From the NCBI GenBank assembly GCA_017860085.1, contig JAFNAJ010000224.1, forward strand, positions 1 through 5,212: 5,212 nt of DNA. The letters run 5' to 3'. Shown in pieces: positions 1 through 5,212 of the stretch; within the stretch, counting starts at the first letter, position 1; the number at the start of each line of letters is the position of its first letter. Both the position numbers and the translations under genes were made by a program. Below the pieces are notes generated by a model, which saw only the letters and a program-made list of their open reading frames with translations, had not been told where the DNA came from and ran no database searches. The DNA comes from Acidobacteriota bacterium (GTDB taxonomy: Bacteria; Acidobacteriota; Vicinamibacteria; Vicinamibacterales; JAFNAJ01).

Positions 1-950
1 GCGGGCAGTCCGCGTTCGGCCGCGATCTGAATCGGCACGTTGTGCAGGTGGACCGGCCGAGCTTCGACGGCGCCAGGATCACGATACGCGGCGTACTGCT
101 CCTTGACCATGTTCGGGCCAACGCCCACCACCGGGTGATCGCGGATCATGCCGAGCCCGGCCTTGGCCATGGCGACGCGATCGCGATTCGTGGGGTCGTT
201 CAGGTCGAACATCGAGTAGGCCCTATCGACGATCGGCTGCGGGGCCAGCATGATGAACACCGCCACCAACACCGGCAGCGCGGCCAGCAAGCGCCGATCC
301 TTGAGCACCAGCAGCACCCCGATGGCACCGCAGGCGCCCACCCACGCGCTCCGCGTGAAGGTCAGCGCGAGCGCCACCAGCAGCACCGGCATGACCAGGG
401 CCGTCCAGAGGCGGTCTTCGCGGCGAAACAGCAGGCGCGCTACCGCGGCGCCGACGACGAGCATGATCTCCCCGGAGTACGTCATGTAGTGGGTGAGCGT
501 GCCCTGTGGCCGTCGGCCGAGGTTGTCGTAGTGCAGGATCCCGTACTGGATCACCCCGAACAGCGCGCTCACGGCGCCCATCGTGATGATGAGGGTGGCC
601 ACGCGTTCGGCACCGTCGCCCCGGGCCAGGCGGTACACGGCCGGGACGACGAGCAAGAGGACCAGTTGTCGCGAATCGATGAAGCTCGCTGCCGGATCAG
701 GCGAGGCGGCCGCCGAGATCAGCGTCCAGGCGCCATAAGCGGCCAGGGGCCAGAACATGCGCGGCACGCGCACCTGCTCGCGGCGCGTGACCACGAGAGC
801 CGCCCACAACAGCAGCACCGCGACCAGCAGGATGTTGGCCGCGGCGATGGAGAACTGCAGCGAGGTCACGAAGACCAGCAGCGAGACCGTGGCGGCGGCC
901 TCGAGTCGTTCCCCCTCGTACCAGGTGGCGGCCAGGCTCGTGGTGGTCAT
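1..950 (-). CDS. O-antigen ligase / polymerase family membrane protein (Wzy_C type), C-terminus cut by window edge
   Basis: The 316 readable codons encode a very hydrophobic protein with about eight likely membrane helices, roughly at residues 20-52 (one or two), 66-80, 93-107, 117-136, 160-174, 182-198, 202-216 and 219-237. A periplasmic-loop-like region follows from about 240. Family signatures are LTFTRSAWVG (196-205), the stretch MAKAGLGMIRDHPVVGVGPN (261-280) and HLHNVPIQIAAERG (301-314). These match the WaaL/Wzy_C family, in which an Arg at a helix end and a His in the large loop are important for catalysis; R200 and H303 or H301 are the candidates here. Known role of the family: transfer of undecaprenyl-pyrophosphate-linked glycan to lipid A-core, or glycan polymerisation, at the periplasmic face of the inner membrane. 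Sequence alone does not separate ligase from polymerase. The ATG at 950-948 overlaps the upstream glycosyltransferase stop (ATGA) and has no clear Shine-Dalgarno sequence, suggesting translational coupling. The last helices and the stop lie beyond position 1. Confidence 0.88.
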   Translation of the reverse strand, partial: MTTTSLAATWYEGERLEAAATVSLLVFVTSLQFSIAAANILLVAVLLLWAALVVTRREQVRVPRMFWPLAAYGAWTLISAAASPDPAASFIDSRQLVLLLVVPAVYRLARGDGAERVATLIITMGAVSALFGVIQYGILHYDNLGRRPQGTLTHYMTYSGEIMLVVGAAVARLLFRREDRLWTALVMPVLLVALALTFTRSAWVGACGAIGVLLVLKDRRLLAALPVLVAVFIMLAPQPIVDRAYSMFDLNDPTNRDRVAMAKAGLGMIRDHPVVGVGPNMVKEQYAAYRDPGAVEARPVHLHNVPIQIAAERGLP

Positions 951-2047
951 GACGGTCGATCTCGGTCCCTCCGGGGTCGTGTTCGTGTCAACGCCCGCTC
1001 GGCAGCCTCGATCACGCTGGCCGCGGGCAGCCACGTGAGGCACCTGAAATCTCCTGGATCGCATGCCCGCTGGGCGCAGGGACGGCAGGGCAGCGATCCA
1101 TACTCCACGAGCTCCGCGACAAGATCCGGGTCTCGCCACGGCGCCCACACGCGTGGCAGCGTCGGCCCGTACACCGCCACGATCGGCGTGGTGGTCGTCG
1201 ATGCAACGTGCATCGGGCCACTGTCGCCGCCGACGTAGAGCGAGCCGCGTCCGATTAGGCTCCGCAGCTCGGCGAGCGACAGGTCACTCCAGGCGGCGAT
1301 GCCGGCCGGCGCCACGCGGAAGCCGGCCCGCGCCTCAGCCGCCACCCGGGTCGCCAGGTCCGCCTGGTCGGGCCCCGTGGTGAGGATGATACGACGATCG
1401 GGGGCATTCTCCGCCAGCCGACCCACCAGCTCGGCGAAATACTCGAGGGGCCACTGCCTGAACCGGTTGCCGGCGCCGACGTGCACCACGATGACCGGGG
1501 CACCCGGCTCGAACCCCGCACCCGCCAGGCGCGCGTCCAGCCGGGCGGCAGCCGCCGGATCCTCAGCCATCTCGACCGGGTCGTGACGGCGGTCCGGAGT
1601 CCTCGCGAGCGAGGGGTGAAGCTCGCGGACCAGCGCCCACTGGTTCTCCACCGAGTGTCGGTCGTGCGCGCGGGGGTCTCGTGGATGGCGTCGCGTGTAC
1701 ATCCACCAGCGCCCGGGGACCGCATAGCCGACGCGTTCCCGCGCGCCGGAGGCGAAGGTCAGCCACGACGCACGCGGTCCGCCGTGAAGGTCGACCGCGA
1801 GGTCGAACCTTCGTCGCCTGAGATCACGGGCCAGCGCCAGGTCGGTCTCGATCCGGCGCAGGCCGCGCGGGCGCCGGGCGACGATCACCTCGTCGAGGTG
1901 TGGATTTGCCGTGACGACGGGCGCGGCCGCCGGTTCGGCGAGGTACGAGAGGGTGGCGTCCGGCAGAGCCCGCCGGAGCGCGCGAATCACAGGAGTCGTC
2001 AGGACGACGTCACCGATGAGCCGCAGGCGGACGAGGAGTATGCGCAC
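947..2047 (-). CDS. Glycosyltransferase family 9 protein (ADP-heptose:LPS heptosyltransferase-like)
   Basis: This 366-residue protein has the two-Rossmann-domain layout and usual length of GT9 (heptosyltransferase I/II, WaaC/WaaF). The N-terminus MRILLVRLRLIGDVVLTTPV carries Asp13, at the position of the catalytic Asp of WaaC. FDLAVDLHGG lies at 81-90, the inter-domain VIVVHVGAGNRFRQWP at 185-200, and the nucleotide-sugar-binding motif GGDSGPMHVAS at 273-283, followed by PIVAVYGPT (288-296). A cysteine cluster (C321, C324, C329, C336) follows, as in many WaaF-like members. The protein should be cytoplasmic or peripheral on the inner membrane and transfer a sugar, probably heptose, to a lipid-linked core acceptor. 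Sugar and acceptor specificity cannot be read from the sequence. The start is GTG at 2047-2045, chosen because the conserved N-terminal strand begins there. No good ribosome-binding site is visible, and the upstream Trm112-type gene stops 6 bp before, so coupling is likely. The stop overlaps the start of the O-antigen ligase-type gene. The tail (353-366) is Arg-rich. Confidence 0.92.
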   Translation of the reverse strand: MRILLVRLRLIGDVVLTTPVIRALRRALPDATLSYLAEPAAAPVVTANPHLDEVIVARRPRGLRRIETDLALARDLRRRRFDLAVDLHGGPRASWLTFASGARERVGYAVPGRWWMYTRRHPRDPRAHDRHSVENQWALVRELHPSLARTPDRRHDPVEMAEDPAAAARLDARLAGAGFEPGAPVIVVHVGAGNRFRQWPLEYFAELVGRLAENAPDRRIILTTGPDQADLATRVAAEARAGFRVAPAGIAAWSDLSLAELRSLIGRGSLYVGGDSGPMHVASTTTTPIVAVYGPTLPRVWAPWRDPDLVAELVEYGSLPCRPCAQRACDPGDFRCLTWLPAASVIEAAERALTRTRPRRDRDRPS

Positions 2048-2053
2048 CGAGGG

Positions 2054-2224
2054 TCAGGGCTCGACCGTCGCCTCGTCGATGAGCATCACGGGGATGTCGT
2101 CCTTGATTGGGTACACCCTGTGGCACTGCTCGCACTTGAGGGCCGTCCCGTCCTTGACGAGCGTCACCGGCGTCTTGCAGGCGGGGCATGCGAGGATCTC
2201 GAGCAGTTCGGGATCGATCGGCAT
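2054..2224 (-). CDS. Trm112-family small zinc-ribbon protein (UPF0434/YcaR-like)
   Basis: This 56-residue protein begins MPIDPELLEILACPACKTPV and has two CxxC pairs, C13/C16 and C31/C34, followed by YPIKDDIPVML (38-48). This is the full pattern of the Trm112p-like/UPF0434 family (E. coli YcaR, about 60 residues). Family knowledge: Trm112 proteins bind zinc and, in eukaryotes and archaea, activate several methyltransferases; the role of bacterial short forms is unsettled. In E. coli ycaR sits between lpxK and kdsB, both lipid A/Kdo genes, so finding it at the head of a surface-glycan operon repeats a known association. The ATG at 2224 is preceded by AGGAG five bases upstream and aligns with the family N-terminus. 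The reading frame stays open to 2359, but that extension has no family resemblance and would run through the promoter region and into the divergent gene. The glycosyltransferase gene starts 6 bp after the stop. Confidence 0.9.
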   Translation of the reverse strand: MPIDPELLEILACPACKTPVTLVKDGTALKCEQCHRVYPIKDDIPVMLIDEATVEP

Positions 2225-2229
2225 CGCGG

Positions 2230-2234
2230 CTCCT
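2230..2234 (-). promoter_or_regulatory. Ribosome-binding site of the Trm112-type gene
   Basis: On the minus strand AGGAG lies five bases before the ATG at 2224. It is the only strong Shine-Dalgarno sequence in the leftward group and decides the short 56-residue start over the longer open frame. Confidence 0.7.
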
Positions 2235-2245
2235 GGTCGCCAGCC

Positions 2246-2253
2246 ACTATAGC
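2246..2253. promoter_or_regulatory. Possible divergent promoter core with a palindromic -10-like element
   Basis: The only AT-rich patch in the 58-bp intergenic region is ACTATAGC. Read on the minus strand it gives TATAGT (2251-2246), one mismatch from the sigma-70 -10 consensus TATAAT. Read on the plus strand it gives TATAGC (2248-2253). The core CTATAG is its own reverse complement, so one site could serve both divergent operons. Predicted transcript starts would be near 2239 (leftward) and 2260 (rightward), giving leaders of about 15 and 22 bases. No convincing -35 hexamer is seen at 16-18 bp on either side. Promoter assignment is therefore an inference from position and base composition. 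Confidence 0.4.
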
Positions 2254-2272
2254 AGAGCGAGACTGGTCCCGC

Positions 2273-2276
2273 GGAG
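2273..2276 (+). promoter_or_regulatory. Ribosome-binding site favouring the GTG start of the TPR protein
   Basis: GGAG lies six bases before GTG 2283. The alternative ATG at 2301 has only a weak GGA-like match about 12 bases upstream. This is the main reason for choosing 2283. Confidence 0.45.
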
Positions 2277-2282
2277 CCCACT

Positions 2283-4283
2283 GTGGAACAATCATCGACG
2301 ATGAATCGCGTGATCGTCTCGTTCCTCTTGATTGCAGGGCTCGCGTCTGGCGCGACCACGCTCGCATCGACAGGCTCGCTGCCTCAGCCCGCTCCTGCAC
2401 CAGGCCTGGTTCCGTCCAAGGCCGAGGCCTACTTCGAGTTCCTGCGCGGTCGTCAGCTCGAGGGGGAGGGAGACATCGACGGTGCGGTGCGCGCCCTGCA
2501 GCGGGCGATTGAGCTCGACGCGTCAAGCGGTGAGCTGCGGGCCGAGCTGGCGGCGCTGTACGCGCGTCAGAGCCGCGCCCCAGAAGCGATCAAGGCCGGC
2601 GAGGCGGCGCTCGAGGTCGATCCCGACAACGCCGAAGCGCATTGGGTGTTGGGCTCGGTCTACGCCGCGATGTCGAGGAGTGGCGAGACTGGCGCGGACA
2701 GCCAGCGGGGGGATGTGGTCGCCAAGGCCATCGATCACCTCGAGAAGGCCCAGCCCGAGAGACGGTATGACGTTGGGCTGAGCCTGACGCTCGGTCGGCT
2801 GCACCTTGCCGCACGCAACTACACCCGGGCCATCGAGACCCTGGGAGCGCTGGTCCAGCAGGAGCCGGGCGTGGTCGAGGCCGGATGGCTGCTGTCGCAG
2901 GCCTACCAGGGGGCCGGACAGCGCGCGGAGGCGATTCGCGTCCTCGAGACTCTGCTCGCGGTGCAGCCCGACTTCTATCGGGGGATGCTCACGCTCGCCG
3001 AGCTCTACGAGCAGTCGGGCGAGTGGGACAAGGCCGCGGCGACCCTCGGCAGAGCGGTGGACGTCAATCCGCGATTCGCCGAGCTCAGACTTCGCCAGGC
3101 AACGGCGCTGATGAATGCCGGCCAGGCGACGCAGGCGCGAGACCTGCTTCGCAGCGTCGCGCGCGAGCGCCCCACCGAGCCCAACGTGCTCTACGCGCTG
3201 TCGGAGGCGGAACGAGAAGCCGGCAGCCTCGATGAGGCCGAGGCCGCGGCCCGGCGGGTCATGGCGCTCGAGCCGACCGGGTTGAGGGGACCGTACGTGC
3301 TGGCCAGAGTGTTCGAGCGCCGGCACGACGCGGCGCAGGTGGTCGCGTTGCTCGAGCCAGCCGTGGCCCGCGCCGCCGCCAGTGAGGACGCGGAAACCCA
3401 GGGCCGCCAATTGGTCACGCTCCTCGCGCACCTTGGGTTCGCCTACGTGGATCTTGGCGACTACGACAGGGCCGTCGACGTGTTCGAACGGGCGAAGACG
3501 TCGAGCGGCGGCGACGTCTCGTTCGACGTGTACCAGGCTCAGGCCTACCTGTCGGCGAGACGCTACGATCGCGCCATCGAGATCGGCAGGGCCGCTCGGG
3601 CCCGCGGCGTGGACGACCCGCGGCTGGCACGGCTCGAAGCGCAGGCGCTGCTGCAGGCTGGGCGAGCTGACGAGGCCGTGGCGCTGCTGCAACGCGAGGT
3701 CGAGCGGCGCCCGGAACGACTGGACGTTCACCTGGGCCTGGCGAACGTGCTCGGTGAGAGCAATCGCGTGGACGAGGCGCTCGCGGTGCTTGATGCGGCC
3801 GGCCAGCGGTTTTCGCAGGATGTCGACGTCCCGTTCCAGCGCGGCGTCGTCCTCGAGCGCAACGGTCGGTACGGCGAGGCCGAAGCCGCGTTCCGCCAGG
3901 CCCTGGAACTGGACGCGACGCACGGGCCCTCCCTGAACTATCTCGGGTACATGCTCGCCGATAGGGGGCAGCGTCTCGACGAAGCAATCGGGTTCGTCGA
4001 GCGAGCGCTCCAGACCGATCCGCTGAACCCGTCGTACCTCGACAGCCTCGGGTGGGCGTACTTCAAGCGCGGGGACCTGAAGAAGGCCAGGACCCTGCTC
4101 GACAAGGCCGCAGCCGCGCTGCCCCGCAACTCGGTCGTGCAGGATCACCATGGCGACGTGCTCGCGGCACAGGGCGACGCGCAGCGGGCCATCGCCGCGT
4201 GGGAACGCGCGCTCGCGGGTGACGGCGAGGACATCGACCGCGAGGCGGTCGCCCGCAAGATCGCGGATGCCAGGCGCAAGTAG
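2283..4283 (+). CDS. Exported tetratricopeptide-repeat (TPR) protein of the type found upstream of lolB-ispE
   Basis: This 666-residue protein has a hydrophobic N-terminal segment (about 10-28) ending in small residues, consistent with a Sec signal peptide or a membrane anchor. A proline-rich linker (34-44) follows, then helical TPR units over nearly all the rest. Repeats are visible at about 47-80, 82-115, 116-157 (with a loop insertion at 131-146), 165-197, 199-231, 233-265, 267-298, 300-332, 378-405, 414-440, 446-477, 479-510, 514-546, 548-581, 583-616 and 617-645. The best-conserved part is the C-terminal LNYLGYMLADRG (551-562) and YLDSLGWAYFKRGDL (585-599), typical of the TPR protein encoded before lolB in Pseudomonas (PA4667 type). 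TPR arrays are protein-binding scaffolds; a periplasmic or membrane-attached role in envelope assembly is inferred. The start is GTG 2283 (GGAG six bases upstream). ATG 2301 is a real alternative that gives a cleaner signal peptide (MNRVIVSFLLIAG). The 3' end overlaps the next gene by 17 bp. Confidence 0.85.
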   Translation: MEQSSTMNRVIVSFLLIAGLASGATTLASTGSLPQPAPAPGLVPSKAEAYFEFLRGRQLEGEGDIDGAVRALQRAIELDASSGELRAELAALYARQSRAPEAIKAGEAALEVDPDNAEAHWVLGSVYAAMSRSGETGADSQRGDVVAKAIDHLEKAQPERRYDVGLSLTLGRLHLAARNYTRAIETLGALVQQEPGVVEAGWLLSQAYQGAGQRAEAIRVLETLLAVQPDFYRGMLTLAELYEQSGEWDKAAATLGRAVDVNPRFAELRLRQATALMNAGQATQARDLLRSVARERPTEPNVLYALSEAEREAGSLDEAEAAARRVMALEPTGLRGPYVLARVFERRHDAAQVVALLEPAVARAAASEDAETQGRQLVTLLAHLGFAYVDLGDYDRAVDVFERAKTSSGGDVSFDVYQAQAYLSARRYDRAIEIGRAARARGVDDPRLARLEAQALLQAGRADEAVALLQREVERRPERLDVHLGLANVLGESNRVDEALAVLDAAGQRFSQDVDVPFQRGVVLERNGRYGEAEAAFRQALELDATHGPSLNYLGYMLADRGQRLDEAIGFVERALQTDPLNPSYLDSLGWAYFKRGDLKKARTLLDKAAAALPRNSVVQDHHGDVLAAQGDAQRAIAAWERALAGDGEDIDREAVARKIADARRK

Positions 4284-5085
4284 CCGCACCGTGTTCGTGG
4301 CGGCCGTGCTGAGCCTCAGCGGGTGTGGCGGCCGTGTGGCCATCTCGCTTCCCGACGGTCCCGGAGTTCCCCTGGGCGATCCCGCGGAGCGCTTCGCGAT
4401 GGCAACGGCCGGCTGTGCCGATGTGCGATCGGTGGTGGCCGAGGCGAGGGTGTCGGGCTCGGTCGGGAGGACCCGGGTTCGGGCCACGCTGCTCGTCGGC
4501 GCCGATCGTGACGGGAACGCGCGGATCGAGGCACTGGCTGGACCGGGGGGACCGGTTCTCGTACTCACCGCACGCGCCGAGGCCGCCACGCTGGTGCTTC
4601 CGCGAGAACAGCAGGTCCTGCAGGATGCGTCGGTCGAGCAGGTGCTCGAAGCCCTCGTCGGGGTGCCGCTGAGGGCCGACGACCTCGCCATGACCCTCAC
4701 CGGCTGCGCTGGGGCAGGGCAGGCGCCTGCAGGCGGGCGCAGTTACCGCGGGGGGGCGGATGCCTTCGATCTGGCCGGCGGGACCACGGTGTGGACGCGC
4801 GGCTCGACGGGTGGGTCCCGCGCCATTGCCTGGCGCCGCGGATCGCTCACGGTCGCGTACGAGCGAAACGCGCGCGCCAGGCCGTCGCGCGTGCGGCTCG
4901 TCGTGACCGACGCGCGCCAGTCGGGAGCGGAGGCAGCCGACCTGACGATCACCCTCTCGAGGGTCGACGTGAACGAGCCCATCGACCCTGACGCCTTCGT
5001 CGCTCGTGTGCCGCGTAACGCTCAACCTGTCACGCTGGACGCATTGCGGCGGTCGGGGCCGCTCGGCGGCGCGGCTCGCCCGTGA
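4267..5085 (+). CDS. Outer-membrane lipoprotein, probable divergent LolB-like lipoprotein receptor
   Basis: This 272-residue protein starts with a short signal peptide, MPGASSRTVFVAAVLSLSGC, whose LSGC is a classical lipobox; lipidation is expected at C20. The mature part alternates short beta-strand-like stretches, for example ARVSGSVG, RVRATLLVGAD, ARIEAL, PVLVLTARAEAATLVLP and SLTVAYER. It ends with DVNEPIDPDAFVARVP (234-249), which resembles the C-terminal edge of LolA/LolB-fold proteins. Family knowledge: LolB receives lipoproteins from periplasmic LolA and inserts them in the outer membrane. Sequence resemblance alone is weak; the location between the TPR gene and ispE, where lolB lies in Pseudomonas, carries much of the call. 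It is longer than E. coli LolB (about 207 residues). Two further cysteines, C50 and C147, could form a disulfide. ATG 4267 is chosen because it places the lipobox at residue 20. The frame is open further upstream (Met at 4150), but that part lies inside the TPR gene and would bury the signal peptide. GTG 4291 is a less likely alternative lacking the basic residue. Confidence 0.78.
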   Translation: MPGASSRTVFVAAVLSLSGCGGRVAISLPDGPGVPLGDPAERFAMATAGCADVRSVVAEARVSGSVGRTRVRATLLVGADRDGNARIEALAGPGGPVLVLTARAEAATLVLPREQQVLQDASVEQVLEALVGVPLRADDLAMTLTGCAGAGQAPAGGRSYRGGADAFDLAGGTTVWTRGSTGGSRAIAWRRGSLTVAYERNARARPSRVRLVVTDARQSGAEAADLTITLSRVDVNEPIDPDAFVARVPRNAQPVTLDALRRSGPLGGAARP

Positions 5086-5092
5086 ACGTGCC

Positions 5093-5212
5093 GTGACACC
5101 TGCACCCCCGATCCCAGCCTGTCGGGTCCGCGCCTGTGCCAAGGTCAACCTCGACCTCCGCGTGCTCGGCGTGCGGCCGGACGGGTATCACGATCTCGCG
5201 ACGGTCTTCCAG
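5093..5212 (+). CDS. ispE: 4-diphosphocytidyl-2-C-methyl-D-erythritol kinase, N-terminal 40 codons only
   Basis: The readable part ends with RACAKVNLDLRVLGVRPDGY (13-32) and HDLATVFQ (33-40), the hallmark N-terminus of IspE, a GHMP kinase. The Lys of the AK(V/L)NL motif (K17 here, Lys10 in E. coli) and the DGYH turn are both present. The enzyme phosphorylates CDP-methylerythritol at the 2-position with ATP, in the cytoplasm, in the MEP pathway to isoprenoids; undecaprenyl carrier lipid for glycan export depends on this pathway. The gene begins 7 bp after the lipoprotein stop, as in the lolB-ispE pair of Gammaproteobacteria. GTG 5093 is the only in-frame start codon ahead of the conserved motif in this interval. 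It adds about seven residues relative to E. coli IspE and has no clear ribosome-binding site, so it is probably translated by coupling. The ATP-binding glycine-rich loop and the rest lie beyond the window. Confidence 0.92.
   Translation, partial: MTPAPPIPACRVRACAKVNLDLRVLGVRPDGYHDLATVFQ

Noticed and set aside
42..1238. A 398-residue open frame on the plus strand
   Set aside because: It lies antisense to the O-antigen ligase-type gene and the GT9 gene, both of which have clear family motifs; its His/Gln/Arg-rich translation is a typical shadow.
2225..2359. A longer N-terminus (45 extra residues) for the Trm112-type protein
   Set aside because: The family starts at MPIDPELLEI, which has AGGAG five bases upstream. 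The extension would run through the promoter region and into the divergent TPR gene.
2523..4700. A 725-residue open frame on the minus strand, antisense to the TPR and lipoprotein genes
   Set aside because: It is the mirror of GC-rich codon use in the true genes, crosses two of them, and its translation is low-complexity and rich in Arg, Val and His with no recognisable domain.
4724..4742. A GCCTGCAGGC palindrome that could form a hairpin
   Set aside because: It is inside the lipoprotein coding region, has no T-run after it, and is expected by chance at this GC content; not a terminator.
5081..5096. Repeated GTG codons around the lipoprotein stop as alternative ispE starts
   Set aside because: GTG 5082 and GTG 5088 are in a frame that stops at TGA 5094-5096; only GTG 5093 is in frame with the IspE motif.
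4063..5148. A 361-residue minus-strand open frame over the lipoprotein gene and into ispE
   Set aside because: The sense strand encodes a lipobox signal peptide and the IspE N-terminus; the antisense product resembles nothing and is Arg/Pro-rich.
1..5212. Search for tRNA, rRNA, CRISPR repeats, insertion-sequence ends, attachment sites or a defence system
   Set aside because: Coding sequence fills nearly the whole window and the one 58-bp gap shows only promoter-like sequence. No repeated spacer pattern, terminal inverted repeats or mobile-element genes were seen.

Overview
This is a GC-rich, densely packed bacterial window that appears to be entirely chromosomal housekeeping and cell-envelope DNA. 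It holds two divergent gene groups that meet at a single short intergenic region (about 2225-2282). The lipopolysaccharide-type genes, the lipoprotein with a classical lipobox and the MEP-pathway kinase point to a diderm (Gram-negative) bacterium. The base composition, the GTG starts and the divergent form of the lipoprotein fit Acidobacteriota (Vicinamibacteria-like) or a similar high-GC phylum. That placement is an inference from general familiarity, not from a marker gene.

Leftward group (minus strand, 2224 down to 1): a 56-residue Trm112-type zinc-ribbon protein, then a glycosyltransferase family 9 (heptosyltransferase-like) protein, then an O-antigen ligase/polymerase-type membrane protein that runs off the left edge. 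The genes are 6 bp apart and then overlap by 4 bp (ATGA), so they very probably form one translationally coupled operon. The glycosyltransferase would add a sugar to a lipid-linked or core oligosaccharide on the cytoplasmic side. The multi-spanning protein would polymerise or ligate glycan on the periplasmic side.

Rightward group (plus strand, 2283 to 5212): a large exported tetratricopeptide-repeat (TPR) protein, a lipoprotein that looks like a divergent LolB (outer-membrane lipoprotein receptor), and the first 40 codons of ispE (4-diphosphocytidyl-2-C-methylerythritol kinase), which runs off the right edge. The first two overlap by 17 bp and ispE follows after 7 bp. The order TPR protein - lolB - ispE is the one known from Pseudomonas and other Gammaproteobacteria. 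It is the best evidence for the role of the otherwise weakly recognisable lipoprotein.

Taken together, the window is an outer-membrane biogenesis neighbourhood: surface glycan assembly on one side, and lipoprotein insertion plus isoprenoid precursor supply (for undecaprenyl carrier lipid) on the other. I see no mobile element, CRISPR array, RNA gene or clear terminator, and no obviously new system. The most interesting points are the retained TPR-LolB-IspE order with a divergent, cysteine-containing LolB-like protein, and a palindromic -10-like element in the divergent promoter region.
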